Below, one piece after another: positions 9,415 to 20,059 of a DNA stretch of 64,000 bases. Made by a program: the position numbers and the translations under genes. Source of the stretch: Spirodela intermedia (Eukaryota; Streptophyta; Magnoliopsida; Alismatales; Araceae); assembly GCA_902729315.2 (NCBI GenBank), contig LR746264.1, forward strand, positions 5,357,878 through 5,421,877. Reading direction: 5' to 3'. Below the pieces are notes generated by a model that was given only the letters and a program-made list of their open reading frames with translations, made no database searches and had not been told where the DNA came from. Each line of letters opens with the position of its first letter. The stretch's first letter is position 1.

Positions 9415-11787
9415 TGCCCTCCCCTTCTCTCTCTCTCGAAGCAGAGAGGAGGAAGAAGAACAACAACAAGGGAGAGAGAATGGAAAAGCCTCGAATTCCG
9501 CGGATTTGGTGGGCTCCCGCTGTAATAATGGAAGCATTTCGAACTGGGTCGGCCGAGAACGGACGCCAAACGGCCACTCGATTCAAATTTTTTGACCCCT
9601 CGGTGTCTGCGAGAGTGCGCTCCCCTGAATTGACCATCCTACCCCCAATTTGTCGCGACGCTGTGGCCGCCCAATGGGTCGGGGTGGATCCCTTCCCGTT
9701 AGCACCCGACGTAGCAGGTTACCGTTAAAAAAGATGGCCGCCTCCGGAGATCCGTCACTCCCCTCCTCAAGGGTATTTCCGATGTTTTTCATATGTCCGG
9801 TTCCCGAGGCAACGGATGTGGGGGTATTATCGGTAATAGAGTGATATGCTGTTTCTCCTCGGGTGTCAGGCCCTGTGGGTCCACTTCCCTAATTTCCTAA
9901 CTACTAGCAATACGGGCCACTAGTGGCGAGGGAAGTTGACTAAAATACATTTAATTATTGCGAAAATTATAAGGAGGGACCATTTTATCTCATTGTCCAC
10001 GGAAATACCGTCCTTCTGAAATAAATAAATAAATACACAGAGAGAGAGTGTGTGTGGGGGGGCCGTTGGCTGGCGCAAACGTTCCCTCCCCCAGGGTTTG
10101 AATTTCAAACTGAGATCCGACCCTTGCGGCGTCCATATCACAGACCTACTTCCCATCTCCTGGCCAGGGCTAATAATAATCCTCTCCGGTCGCTTTAATG
10201 GCTCCCCATCTGCCGGCGGGGAGAGCCTGCCGCCGCCTCGCCCGAAGCTCCGGGGACAGCGCTCTGCTGCAGCGGCCACTTGTCGCGGGATCGCGGTTTC
10301 AAGGGATCACGGGGAGGAGAGCGCGCCGCCTTTATGTCCCTTCCAGATGGGGATTTTGAACCCTTCCGAGCGCCGCCTTTGAGCTCCGCCCGCCGGAGGC
10401 GGTCGCCGCCGGAGATACGCCTGGCGGGAGATCCACCGATTCTGCCGCCGGCGACCTTCTTAGCGGCGCAGCCCCCCGCGTCACGTGGAAGCCCACAACG
10501 CTTCTCCACGGCCCAATTTAAGAACACGGAGTCATTGGGCCGCTGCGGCGTCCGGTGTGGGCTCGTAAGTCAATGATGCTGTTAAGCTGGGCGTTCGGTT
10601 CCGCTTTAGTGAGATTTCGAGGTTCGTACCTTCGCTTGCAGAGGCTGTCCAAGCATCGTCTCCTACGCTGCATGGTGCTCAAAAGTCAACCGGCCGAGTT
10701 GACCTATCCTTTCAACCGCACGTTTCTTAGAACCGGGTCAACGTCACTTTGAGACTTTATACTCGCCTTTACATTGTATGTTAGATTTTCTTAGCACTTA
10801 CAAATTATCGGAATATTATTTTGCTCCGTTGGCTCGGAAAGGCGTGAGATGGCTCAAATGAGAAAGGGGCAGTTGTATTATTGTTTTTTTATATTTTATT
10901 ATTATTATTATCCTCTTCTTCTTCTTCTTCTTCTTCTTCCTCGCACTAGAAACCAGCCTGATCTTTTAATCGGGTCAAAGCTAGGTGTCATTCACCCGTA
11001 GCGTTGGCACGCATAAGTCAAAATCCACGTCCCTCATACAAGCTAAAAAAATTGGAGGACCCTCTACTCTCTCTCTCTCTCTCTCTCTCCGGCTCTTCAG
11101 GTCAAACTCGGGATGAGCCGAAGTCCAGCAGGCTCTCAAGGTCGGTCTACTCCGATCATATCAAGGTCAACGGGAAAATCTCAATTCATACTTTACAGTG
11201 ATAATATCATACGGCGGCGTCCAGAGTTAACCATTGATGTTAGTAAATATGCGAGTACTTGAGGGCGTACCCGGTTGGCATAGCTGAAATCGACAGCGGG
11301 TCTGCGAAGATGGCTGGGCATGGCTGGACCTGGATCGAGGCCGGCTGATCTTAATCTAGATCTAGATGTGGCGATTCCCCCCAGGTACCCAGGTTGACTA
11401 GAGGTATTATTATGATGATCCTCGCGGACCAGGTTAACTTGCTACTATTCAGTATTTCTTATATTAATAAGGATAATAATATTTGACTATTATTGTTCGG
11501 AAGGGTCGAGGAGGAAGTCAACCGAAACTGAGGCGTTGACATTCGATAAAACCAATAGTTCGAGCGGAGACGTGATCCCCCGAAGCCTCGAGATTCGTGG
11601 ACCGGCGGATAGCAGCTGCTCGCCTCCTCGAGAGTCGGTGGGGATGCGGTTGACCGCTCCCGCGGTGAGGCATGTGGGGATGGCGTACTTTCGACGGTTT
11701 AGGGATGGCGGAGAAGGAATCTTATCCGTTAATGAACGCCGGTGAGATCGCGTGTGATAGGTTGCATCTGGTGCGAAAGCCTGCCTG

Positions 11788-11830
<43 letters not shown>

Positions 11831-12153
11831 GAATCTGCATGAGATGACGAACGTCGAAGAAATCTTAATTGACGAGTATATGAATCGAGCTCCTCATTGG
11901 CAGGATCGTCATTTCATGGTAGAATGAGTGGGACAATGAACTATAGAGTAGAGAGAGATAATCTTATCCATCGATGAGCGTGGATGATATCGCGTGTGAT
12001 AGGCTCCATATTCTCTCTCTCTCTCTCTCGCTATATATATATATATCTAGAGCCTGCATGAGACAAAGAGCATTGAAGAAATCTTAATTGATGATTATAT
12101 TAATCGAGCTTCCCTTTGGCAGGATCGTAGGAGTGGGATAGTGTACTGATGAC

Positions 12154-12198
<45 letters not shown>

Positions 12199-12225
12199 GA
12201 AATGGACGTGGAAAACATAGACATG
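9415..12225. other. Intergenic DNA: GC island, W-box cluster and microsatellites
   Basis: Between the RopGAP start and the peroxidase region. About 10070-10560 is a GC-rich island with overlapping short frames on both strands, none recognisable. From about 10567 to 11655 there are about thirteen TTGAC/GTCAA cores. (CTT)n lies near 10915-10940, (CT)n runs near 11068-11090, 11799-11830 and 12012-12030, and (AG)n at about 12157-12192. Two similar segments, about 11701-11850 and 11949-12075 (both with TTATCC, GATATCGCGTGTGATAGG-like sequence and a (CT)n run before a CTGCATGAGA), look like an old local duplication. Confidence 0.45.
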
Positions 12226-12565
12226 TCCAAGACGCAGAGGAAGAAGGTGGCCCTCATCTTCCTTCTCTCACTAAACTTCGAGCAAACTCTAATCGGTACT
12301 CCCTCCCATACCTTCCTTTTATATACGGTAGGCCCTGTTCCCGGCGACACTGTTTATGAAGAAAGGTGCAGCAAGGTGGAAATCAGATACATGGCCTAAT
12401 TCATAAACAACGTCGCCGGGACAGGGCCGACCGTCTATAAAACGAAGGTATGGGAGGGGATGCAAGCGTAGAGACAGACGTAGACGGGAGTGCCGATAAG
12501 AGTTTGCTCGAGGTTTAGTGAGAGAAGGAAGATGAGGGCCACCTTCTTCCTCTTCGTCTTGGCCC
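12226..12565. repeat. Inverted duplication of the peroxidase promoter and start
   Basis: The left arm (12226-12360) is an imperfect reverse complement of the right arm (12400-12565), with a 39 bp spacer. The right arm holds the pseudogene's TATA box (TATAAAA, 12436-12442), its leader and its first codons. The left arm holds the mirror-image TATA (12317-12323) and the first codons (MRATFFLCVLD) on the minus strand, starting at 12257, after which homology stops. About 27 bp near 12461-12487 are present only in the right arm. The result is two back-to-back promoters firing outward. Confidence 0.8.
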
Positions 12566-13678
12566 TGGTAGGGCTTTTGGGTTGCTTTCAGACTGCGGAG
12601 GGCGCTGGCCCCAGGCAGAGAAGATAATCAGAGACGTCGTCTGGAAGAACGTCGCCGCCAACTCGGCCCTGCCCCCCAAGCTCGTGCGGATGTTCTTCCA
12701 CGACTGCTTCGTCAGGGTGCAGACCCTCGAATAACCTAGTCAGTCTGTATAAATATCCCTACATTTCTACTGATCTCCTCCTCGTCGCAGGGCTGCGATG
12801 CCTCGGTGCTGCTGAACACGACGACCAACAGCACCGCCGAGAAGGATGCCGGCCCCAACCGGACGCTGCAGGGCTTCGATGTCGTCGAGCAGGCGAAGGC
12901 CGCCGTGGAGGCGGTGTGCCCGGGGATCGTCTCCTGCGCCGACGTTCTGGCCATGGCCAGCAGAGACTCCGTCTCCTTCCAGGTCCCCATCTCCGTCTTC
13001 CTCCACGAGAAAACTGAAACCCTAAGTGTGGGTTTCAGTTTCTCTCTCTCTCGCTACATTTTAGCTTCCCTCATTTTTTTTTACAGTTGCTTCTGTGGTG
13101 GATCAGATCAACAGGTCGGCGTGGAAGGTGCAGACCGGCAGGAGGGACGGGCTCGTCTCGCGGGCATCGGAGACGGCGGGGAACATCCCGGGGCCCAACG
13201 CCAACTTCACCTCCCTCCTGCAGAACTTCCAGAGTAAGAGCCTCACCCTCAAGGACCTCGTCGTCCTCTCCGGCGCGCACACAATCGGAGTTAGGCACTG
13301 CAGCATCATCAACCGGAGGCTCTACAACTTCACGGGGAAGGGCGACACTGACCCGGCGCTGAACGCGACCTACGCCGCCGTCCTGAAGAGCCAGTGCCCT
13401 CCGGGCGATGCAGTGGCGACAGTCGGCATGGACCCCGGCAGCAGCGTCTCCTTCGACAACCAATACTACCAGGCGCTGAAGCAGGGGAAGGGCTTCTTCC
13501 AGTCCGACGCCACCTCTTGACAGACACGAGGTCGAGCAAGATCGTGGGGAAGCTGCTTCTCGGGTCGTCGGATTTCCTGACGGAGTTTGGGCAGTCGATG
13601 AAAAAGATGGGGGCCATCGAAGCCCTCACCGGCGCCGCCGGGGAGATCAGGAGGACCTGTGCTGTCGTCAACTCGTAG
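12532..13678 (+). pseudogene. Class III (secretory) peroxidase pseudogene
   Basis: Three exon-like blocks fit: 12532..12716, 12791..12982 and 13107..13678. The product starts with a signal peptide (MRATFFLFVLALVGLLGC). It keeps the distal haem site (RMFFHDCFVRGCDAS), the calcium and structural parts ([19 protein letters not shown]) and the proximal histidine site (LVVLSGAHTIGVRHC), and ends EIRRTCAVVNS. Two lesions break it. Near 12613 the frame jumps and about ten residues that should precede PQAEK, including the first cysteine, are missing. Near 13515 one base is lost in the ATLLTDTRS region, giving an early stop (SDATS*) before the last 55 residues. The acceptor at 13106 is my best fit; the one at 13086 would shift the frame. 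Class III peroxidases oxidise phenolics in the cell wall. Sequencing error could explain the single-base loss but not the deletion. Confidence 0.85.
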
Positions 13679-13928
13679 AGAAGAAGACCTCCTCCGCCTG
13701 CCTCCGGCGAAGAACGTTCGCGTCTCGGTTGGCAGCATCTCGCTGAATAAATAGAAGAGCAGCCTGGGGAAAGGGCCCCCTCTCTCTCTCTCTTCATAAC
13801 GCTACGTCCGCTCCTGCTGGACGTACATACAGTGTATTTTTTTTTCTTTTCTGCTTAGAAAAATGACATCCGGTTGACTAATTTTCTTTCACCGTACCGT
13901 ATCAGAGCGGCGTAAATGGCCCAGGCCA

Positions 13929-13978
<50 letters not shown>

Positions 13979-14414
13979 CATCGGTGGTCTAAGAACCGCC
14001 AAACGGTTTGGAGCCATTTAGGTCTGCCAGGTTGCTATGCACATCTATCTGATCTGATCCGATCAAATGAGATCAGATCAATGGGGACCGCTAGAGAGTT
14101 GACGATAGCGAGCAAAACCTTACGTCAGCACCTTACGTAAGCCGCTAGGTGGGTCGTCAAAGTCAAAAGTCGAAATGGGGCATTTCGCGTAAACTACGGT
14201 GGGCAGCCTCAGCAAACGAAGGGCAAGCCAATGCGGGCCACTAAAGTCAACGTCAAAACGGAAATGACGAAAAAAAGGGGTATTTTTTTTTTCTTTGAAC
14301 GAATAAGTTAAACAGAACTAGCGACTCCCCGCCGCCAGCCCTTCCATAAACGTGAACCAAAGTACCTTCCTCCACTGTCCGAGGGCCAGCCCCCGCCGGC
14401 GGGAGCGGAGGTGC
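13679..14414. other. Intergenic DNA with a (GA)n tract and W-box cores
   Basis: Contains the peroxidase 3' flank, a 44 bp (GA)n run at about 13931-13975, and clustered GTCAA/TTGAC cores near 13874, 14099, 14156-14166 and 14247-14254. No gene seen. It ends at the 3' end of NPL4 (minus strand). Confidence 0.5.
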
Positions 14415-17400
14415 TCAGGCGCTGGCAAGGGATTCAATCAGTAGCTGGTAGCCCTCGGGGACGGGCGTCTGTGCGCGCACGCACTCGGCCAGCGCGGGGA
14501 CGTCGGCGTTCGCGTCGAGGTACCGCCCCAGCAGGAGGAGCAGGTGGAAGTCCGAGATCCGCTTGACGAAGGCGAGGCCCTTCCCGCGGTCCAGGTGGTT
14601 CTTCAGCGCCCGCATCGTTACCGTGGTGATCCGGTTCTCCACCGGGAAGGAAGATGAGAGCACGCCCTGGAAGAAGAAACCACCGAGAAAGCTTCACATC
14701 GGGTTCCCCTCTGGTGTCCAAGTTCTCAAACGCTTCATGAATTTCTTCAGATTTATGCATTGAAATCTCGTAAAAGAGATGAACTGAGGAAGAGAAGGAG
14801 ATGGGCAAAGTGCCTGAATTCGTGAAACAGCCTGAAGTTTTGGTGCCCAGCATCATCAAATGGCATGGAAGGCATATACAAGAGATGAACCAAGGAAGGG
14901 ATAAGATGAACTCTTATGCTGCTTACCGTTGAAATTGATTTGGGAGCAATCAAAGGAAACCAGCAGGACCCAATGTTTATTGGCTAATTAAGTAAATTTC
15001 TAGAACGTAGATTGAATGGACGCATTATCATCAAAAATATTCAGCAGAGGCTACTGGTTGGTCTCCCCTGGACAAGATGGTTTCTCGCAAAGCAGCAGAA
15101 GCAAAAACTTTCTAGACTTTCCCCTTTTTCTCTTTGGAGCCATGAACCCGAACTGGTCGAATCTAGTGATTCATGGGTAGGTGAACTTAGCTAAATAACG
15201 CAAAAAAGAGATTATACGTCTACCACATAATTTTTCATATCCTTGGACAACTGGCGCAGGATTGTTTACATGCACTGTGCGTGGAATTTACCACTTAAAA
15301 TCGTCCTTCTTATGCGAGGAAGAATGCTGCTGTGCAAGTCAGTGTTGCCTTCTACGCACAATTCCAAAAGGGCCCATTCATACTTCACGTAATGTTGAAG
15401 TAAGAATCAAGTATTCTCCTTAAACTAACCATCTATGAACCACTATCTGTTTCAAACAAAACCCCCGATCAAGCCTTCCAAAAAATTCCCTCTGTTCCTA
15501 CTAGCCAACTTTTCTGTGAGTCTAAGGGGATTTCTGGGCTCCATAACTAAAAATATTTGGCTAATTTTCGTTGTGTAAAATTGGAAGGGCATTCCCAATT
15601 GGCAATGAAGATGCAAGAGTTCAATAAAATTCACATCTGGCAATGAAGATCGTTGAAATTAAGAGGGATAAGGGACGCAAGCGCAGCACCAAATAAAATG
15701 CCATCGTCAGCGGGTGGAAGATGATCAAGAGAAGTATATACTCCTAAAACTACATAGATACACCACACAAAAATAATAAAGGATAAGAGAATGCGGGAAC
15801 TAAGGTGGAATCCCAGAAGGTAGGCATCAAGAAAACTGGGTCATACGAATTTCTGGTTTTCTCTTTTTTGAACAAGCGTCACAACTGTACAGTAAATTTA
15901 AGGTTCCTAAGTGGATGCTTTCCGTTGAATTCAAATCGATTAGTATAAAATCTTGAAAATGAAAGTGAATATCCAAAGAATTTAACATGATCAAAGAAGT
16001 GCGAAATAATCTTTTCACTCCTTGTACTGAAGAAAAAGGGGTTTTATCCAAAATAAATGCACATATATATATACTTGAAGCACCACATAATTCTCCAACT
16101 TTACGACGCTCATATAACTTTGCTCCTCTCAAACATAGTCGGGAGCAACAGTTCCTAAGAATGTAGTTCCATATGAAAATCCATAAAATGCTGACATGGA
16201 TGAGCATGCTAGATGAGACGTCTGTATTGGCAAATAGTTCCCTAGTAGGGATATGTAACAGTACGCTGGGATAGAAAAGCCTGGACTTCAAAAATGACCC
16301 GTTTGACAGAGCTGCAATGAACAGAAAGAAAAATATTCTGAAGCTTTCCAACAGTCAGATGGCCATAGAAGATGCTTGATGGTGGAACTGAAAGGTTAAT
16401 AAGCCTATAGGAGCCGTTGTCCTAATATTTCTGGCAAAGGTAGGCAGGCCATCCCCTAGTACAGTCTACCGCCAGCAGCATTGAAGACAGATAACCACCA
16501 TAGCAGTAGATCGTGCCATTCCTTCTCGTTGTTCTTGGGCAACACAATAATTAAAGCACTTTGGTCTGTTCAATGCAAAACTCTTGGTCTTGAATAGAAC
16601 ATAAACTCCCTGATCCAAAGTACCTCCATTAAAAATTAAAATCATTTCTTTCAGTTATAGATAGATTGATAGATAGATAGATATATAGAAATATAGAAAT
16701 ATAGATAGATTGATAACTAGAAAGGGGGGGTGACAGAGGAGGAGGTTCAGCATCAAAGGTGAAAAGCGTGTCACTGATAAGTAGGAAGAATAGTAGGGAA
16801 GGACTTAATTCCCTGCGATGGGGTTGGGATAGGTTGGAGAGATTAAAAAAAAAAACTAGTTTGGAAAGACACTCATTTTCGTTCCCTTTCAGTAAGATAT
16901 GACCCAATCTCTTTGTTTCATAAAAGTAAACTAGTTTCTCCCTCAAAAAAGTAAACCCAATGGAGATGATTTCTCAAACCCAGCTTCATTTGAACCTTTT
17001 CCAGGATGCGGGATAACCGTTCAGACCAAGGTTTTTCAGTTAATTTCCCCATCTTCCTTAAAATAACAGTTTTTATAGAATAGTTCAACTGTAATCTGTT
17101 ATTTGGATGCAAGCAACTAGGCAGAAATTGGAAGTTTCAGACAAAGTTCATCTCTGAGACATAATTGATGTAGTTCTAGTATGCTACAGAGGAAAAGAGG
17201 AAAAAAATCCCAACTTGTGAACCCAATCCCTGTTGTCCTAAATTAAGCGTATCAGAAAATAGATGAGGGTGGGATCGATGGGAGACATCTGCAGGATATG
17301 ATTGTTTCCGCACTTCAAGCATTTGGTAATCCATTTTGTCGGTGACATTTAGCAGTGGAAAACAAGGAGATTAATTCTAGTACATCTTCGTGAGCTCCAA

Positions 17401-18670
17401 GTCTTTTTGACCTCATACTTCAAACCGTTATTAAAATCAAGACATTTTCAGTTGAGAAAATAAATAAATAAATAAATTAAAGCATGGAATGAACAGATCA
17501 GCAAAGATGGAAGCTTCCGAGCTTCCAAGTAATCTACAAACCAGAGTAATTCTGTTCGAGGGAAAGAGAATACGGCAAGCAAAACATAAACAAGTAAAAG
17601 GTTCTAATCAGAAATTCATAGCGGAATAGAGTATTAGTTCATCGTAAATGGACCTGGTGATCTGAGATCTTGACGAGGACGAGGAAGAAGTCATTGTCGA
17701 CCTCTCTTGTGTCCTTGCCCCCAGCAATAACATCCTTCTTCATCCTCGACAGCTTTGGATCTGCTCCTTCCTCGATCTCCGTCACAAACAGCCCCTCCTT
17801 GAAAAGCCGCACGCACGTGTCGCTCATCTGAAACGCCTCAAAGTGTACGTCTGCCCCACCGTCCTCCTCATTCACCTCCAATTTGACAATCGCTGTGACC
17901 CACTCCTCGAGCCCGCTTTCTGCCTGCAGCTCCGCCGCCTGCAGGACCTCCTGCGCCGACATTGTGTACTCCCCCTTAGCCCCTTTGGCCCCCACTGCCT
18001 GAGAGAATATGAATCCCACCCTGCGCATGCCAAGTCCAGCCGCAATCGCCTCTACCAAGGCCTCCTCGTCGGGGTTTCGCAGAAGAGACAGGTGATCCAC
18101 CGTCCCCTGCTGCGGCAGCTCGTAGATGAACTCAACCTCGACCTTCTTCTCCTCCCCCACGACTCGGCCGTACATGAAGCCGCCTCGCTTCACGGAGAAC
18201 GCTAGAATCTCGTTGACGTACCGCTGGAACGCGTCAGCCGCGCCGCGATCGAAGGAGACGGCGTCGCAATGGGGGGCTTCCTGGCGGGTAATGCGGACCT
18301 GGCGAGCGATGAGGTCGTCCATGGTCATCTTCCGGCCGAACGACCCGGCGGGTGTGACAGCAGCCGCTCCCGGCGGCCGAGCAACGGAGCGTTCGCCGTC
18401 GTAGAAGAGAAAGACAACGGAGCCATGGGAGATGCCGAGGGAAGCGAGGGTCCTATGGGGGTGGGAGGCGAGGTGGCCGGAGAGGAGCGCCGCCTGATCG
18501 GATGTCTTCGCCAGGAGGAGGTTCTGATCGAGCGACAGCGCCTGCCCGGCGACCGGCACGCCAAGCTGCGCCTCAATTAGGGTTCTGAATTCCGCCACCG
18601 TGGTGGCGTCGGCGGCGCCGGGAACGGTGACCCGCTCCAGCCCATCGCGGCTTCGCACCCGCACGATCAT
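14415..18670 (-). CDS. NPL4: NPL4-like protein, cofactor of CDC48/p97
   Basis: Two exons: 18670..17654 (339 codons) and 14666..14415 (84 codons including stop), in phase 0, separated by a 2987 bp intron. The 422-residue product matches plant NPL4-like proteins end to end. MIVRVRSRDGLERV opens the ubiquitin-like fold, TPAGSFGRKMTMDDLIARQ precedes the MPN domain (HCDAVSFDRGAADAFQRYV), and EVDNDFFLVLVKISDHQ is the end of exon 1. The second exon supplies the conserved tail FPVENR...VKRISDFHLLL...VPEGYQLLIES. NPL4 works with UFD1 to bring ubiquitinated proteins to CDC48 in ER-associated and nuclear degradation. The in-frame ATG at 18748 was rejected because a TATA-like TATAAAT lies about 2-8 bp upstream of it, so transcription probably starts below it. 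Confidence 0.95.
14667..17653 (-). other. 3 kb intron of NPL4
   Basis: AT-rich sequence with no exon, and with GT and AG borders (donor 17653-17652, acceptor 14668-14667). A 174-codon open frame on the minus strand (16351-15827) has no family features. A GATA-type short repeat lies near 16655-16715. No recognisable transposon. Confidence 0.7.
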
Positions 18671-18909
18671 GATTCCCCTGGTTCCCCCGCTCTCCTCCCT
18701 CTCCTTCCTAGTCTCCTTCCGGCTGATCTGACGGCATGCCTCCCCCAATTTATATCTTTAGAGAGAGTAGAAACTACCTACCGGTATCACTTACCCCCGG
18801 AAATACTCCGAACCGACTGAAGGCTGGCTGACCCTTCTGTGAATCAGACCGCTCTCTCTCTCTCCCCCTCAGAATATCTCAATTAAAAAAATAAAAATAA
18901 ATTATTGTG

Positions 18910-19254
18910 GTTTTATTTATAAAAGGAAAATAAATATCATTTTTAGTATGGAGTTAATATGCGTACATTTAAATAAAAAATACGCGCATGAAGATCAGCT
19001 CGTGATTAGGTAAAATGGGGAATTTATATTTAAATAATTAGCTTGTTGATAAAAAATAGATTTTTTTTTTAATTAGAGCCACTTTGAATATGGTACATAA
19101 GTTCCTTTATAATTAAAACGAGCGACGACGGTCGCTCATCGGTCTCCCTTGGTAGCTGTCGTCCCCCATGGCGGGAACTTGATCGGAGAGGATCTACGAA
19201 CGCGGCAGCTCCGCCGTCCTTGTGTCAACATCTTGCAACACCTACCCTCCGACG
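18910..19254 (+). other. Diverged left end of the duplicated cyclin-L block (copy 1)
   Basis: From about 18910 the sequence is alignable with 32640 onward upstream of the second cyclin-L copy, but with clear divergence. Copy 1 then lacks about 170 bp that copy 2 has at about 32865-33040, including its (CT)n tract and the likely start of the leader exon. Homology resumes at about 19122 (33050 in copy 2), still diverged by roughly a fifth by eye. It becomes near-identical from about 19245-19255. Confidence 0.6.
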
Positions 19255-20059
19255 GTACTGTCAATATCCCAATCCTCTCTGTTTGAGCGTGTGCACATGA
19301 TATCCCATAATTTCAACCTTAACGAAGTTGCTTGCATTTGCGATCCTCATTTATGAATTTCCCTTCCGTCCGTGATAATATTTACAGGAGCCCTCACCCG
19401 CCAATCCGAATTTCCCCCGTGCCCTCACCCTCTCTTTCTTCCTGCCAAACTATTCACTACGAGGTTATATCTTCAACCGATGCTGTTGGACCTTCCAATC
19501 ACCGCTCCTCCTCTTTTCTAATCGATATGTCGAAACCGGGAAGCCCTGGGGACTGAGATTGTTGCGAATATAATCTATTAGGCAATTTCAAATCCAGCCG
19601 GAATATAAAATCCAGCAGTATGCGTGAGAAGCAAAGGAAGACCGAAATTCCTATGTGTTATCTTTTTAAACTGGCGATAACGAACTTCCTTAGAGCCTGT
19701 TCCTCAACCTGAAAGAAGGAACTCACCACATTTTGGAGACAAGACAGCTATCCGTAAATATGTTGCGTGAACATAATCTCGTGTTATTAACAATGCCGTG
19801 GCCGGTTTAATTGGTTTTACAGATTGACCTGGGCCCATCAATATTTTTAGTGGAAAATCGAATCGCGAAGAAGGCACTGGGTCTTTTACAAAGATTTTCA
19901 GATTTGAGTTCTTGTTTCTGAACGGTTACATGCAACACAAGTCGGCGTATTTTACTCGTTCAATATTTGAACTTCTTTAAATGAGGGTATATGTTGATCA
20001 AATCGTCTGAGCTCATGTGCTTCTCCGTTTCTTCTGCAGGTGTTGTTGGCTGTGCGGAA

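Noticed and set aside
10195-10576. Overlapping frames of about 100 codons in a GC island
   Set aside because: Frames open on both strands, no recognisable domain, no clear promoter; left as an unexplained GC island.
15827-16351. 174-codon minus-strand frame inside the NPL4 intron
   Set aside because: AT-rich, Phe/Ile/Leu/Ser-rich without any motif; NPL4 is complete without it.
18671-18748. Upstream in-frame ATG for NPL4 at 18748
   Set aside because: A TATA-like box lies just ahead of it and the family starts at MIVRVRSRDG (18670).
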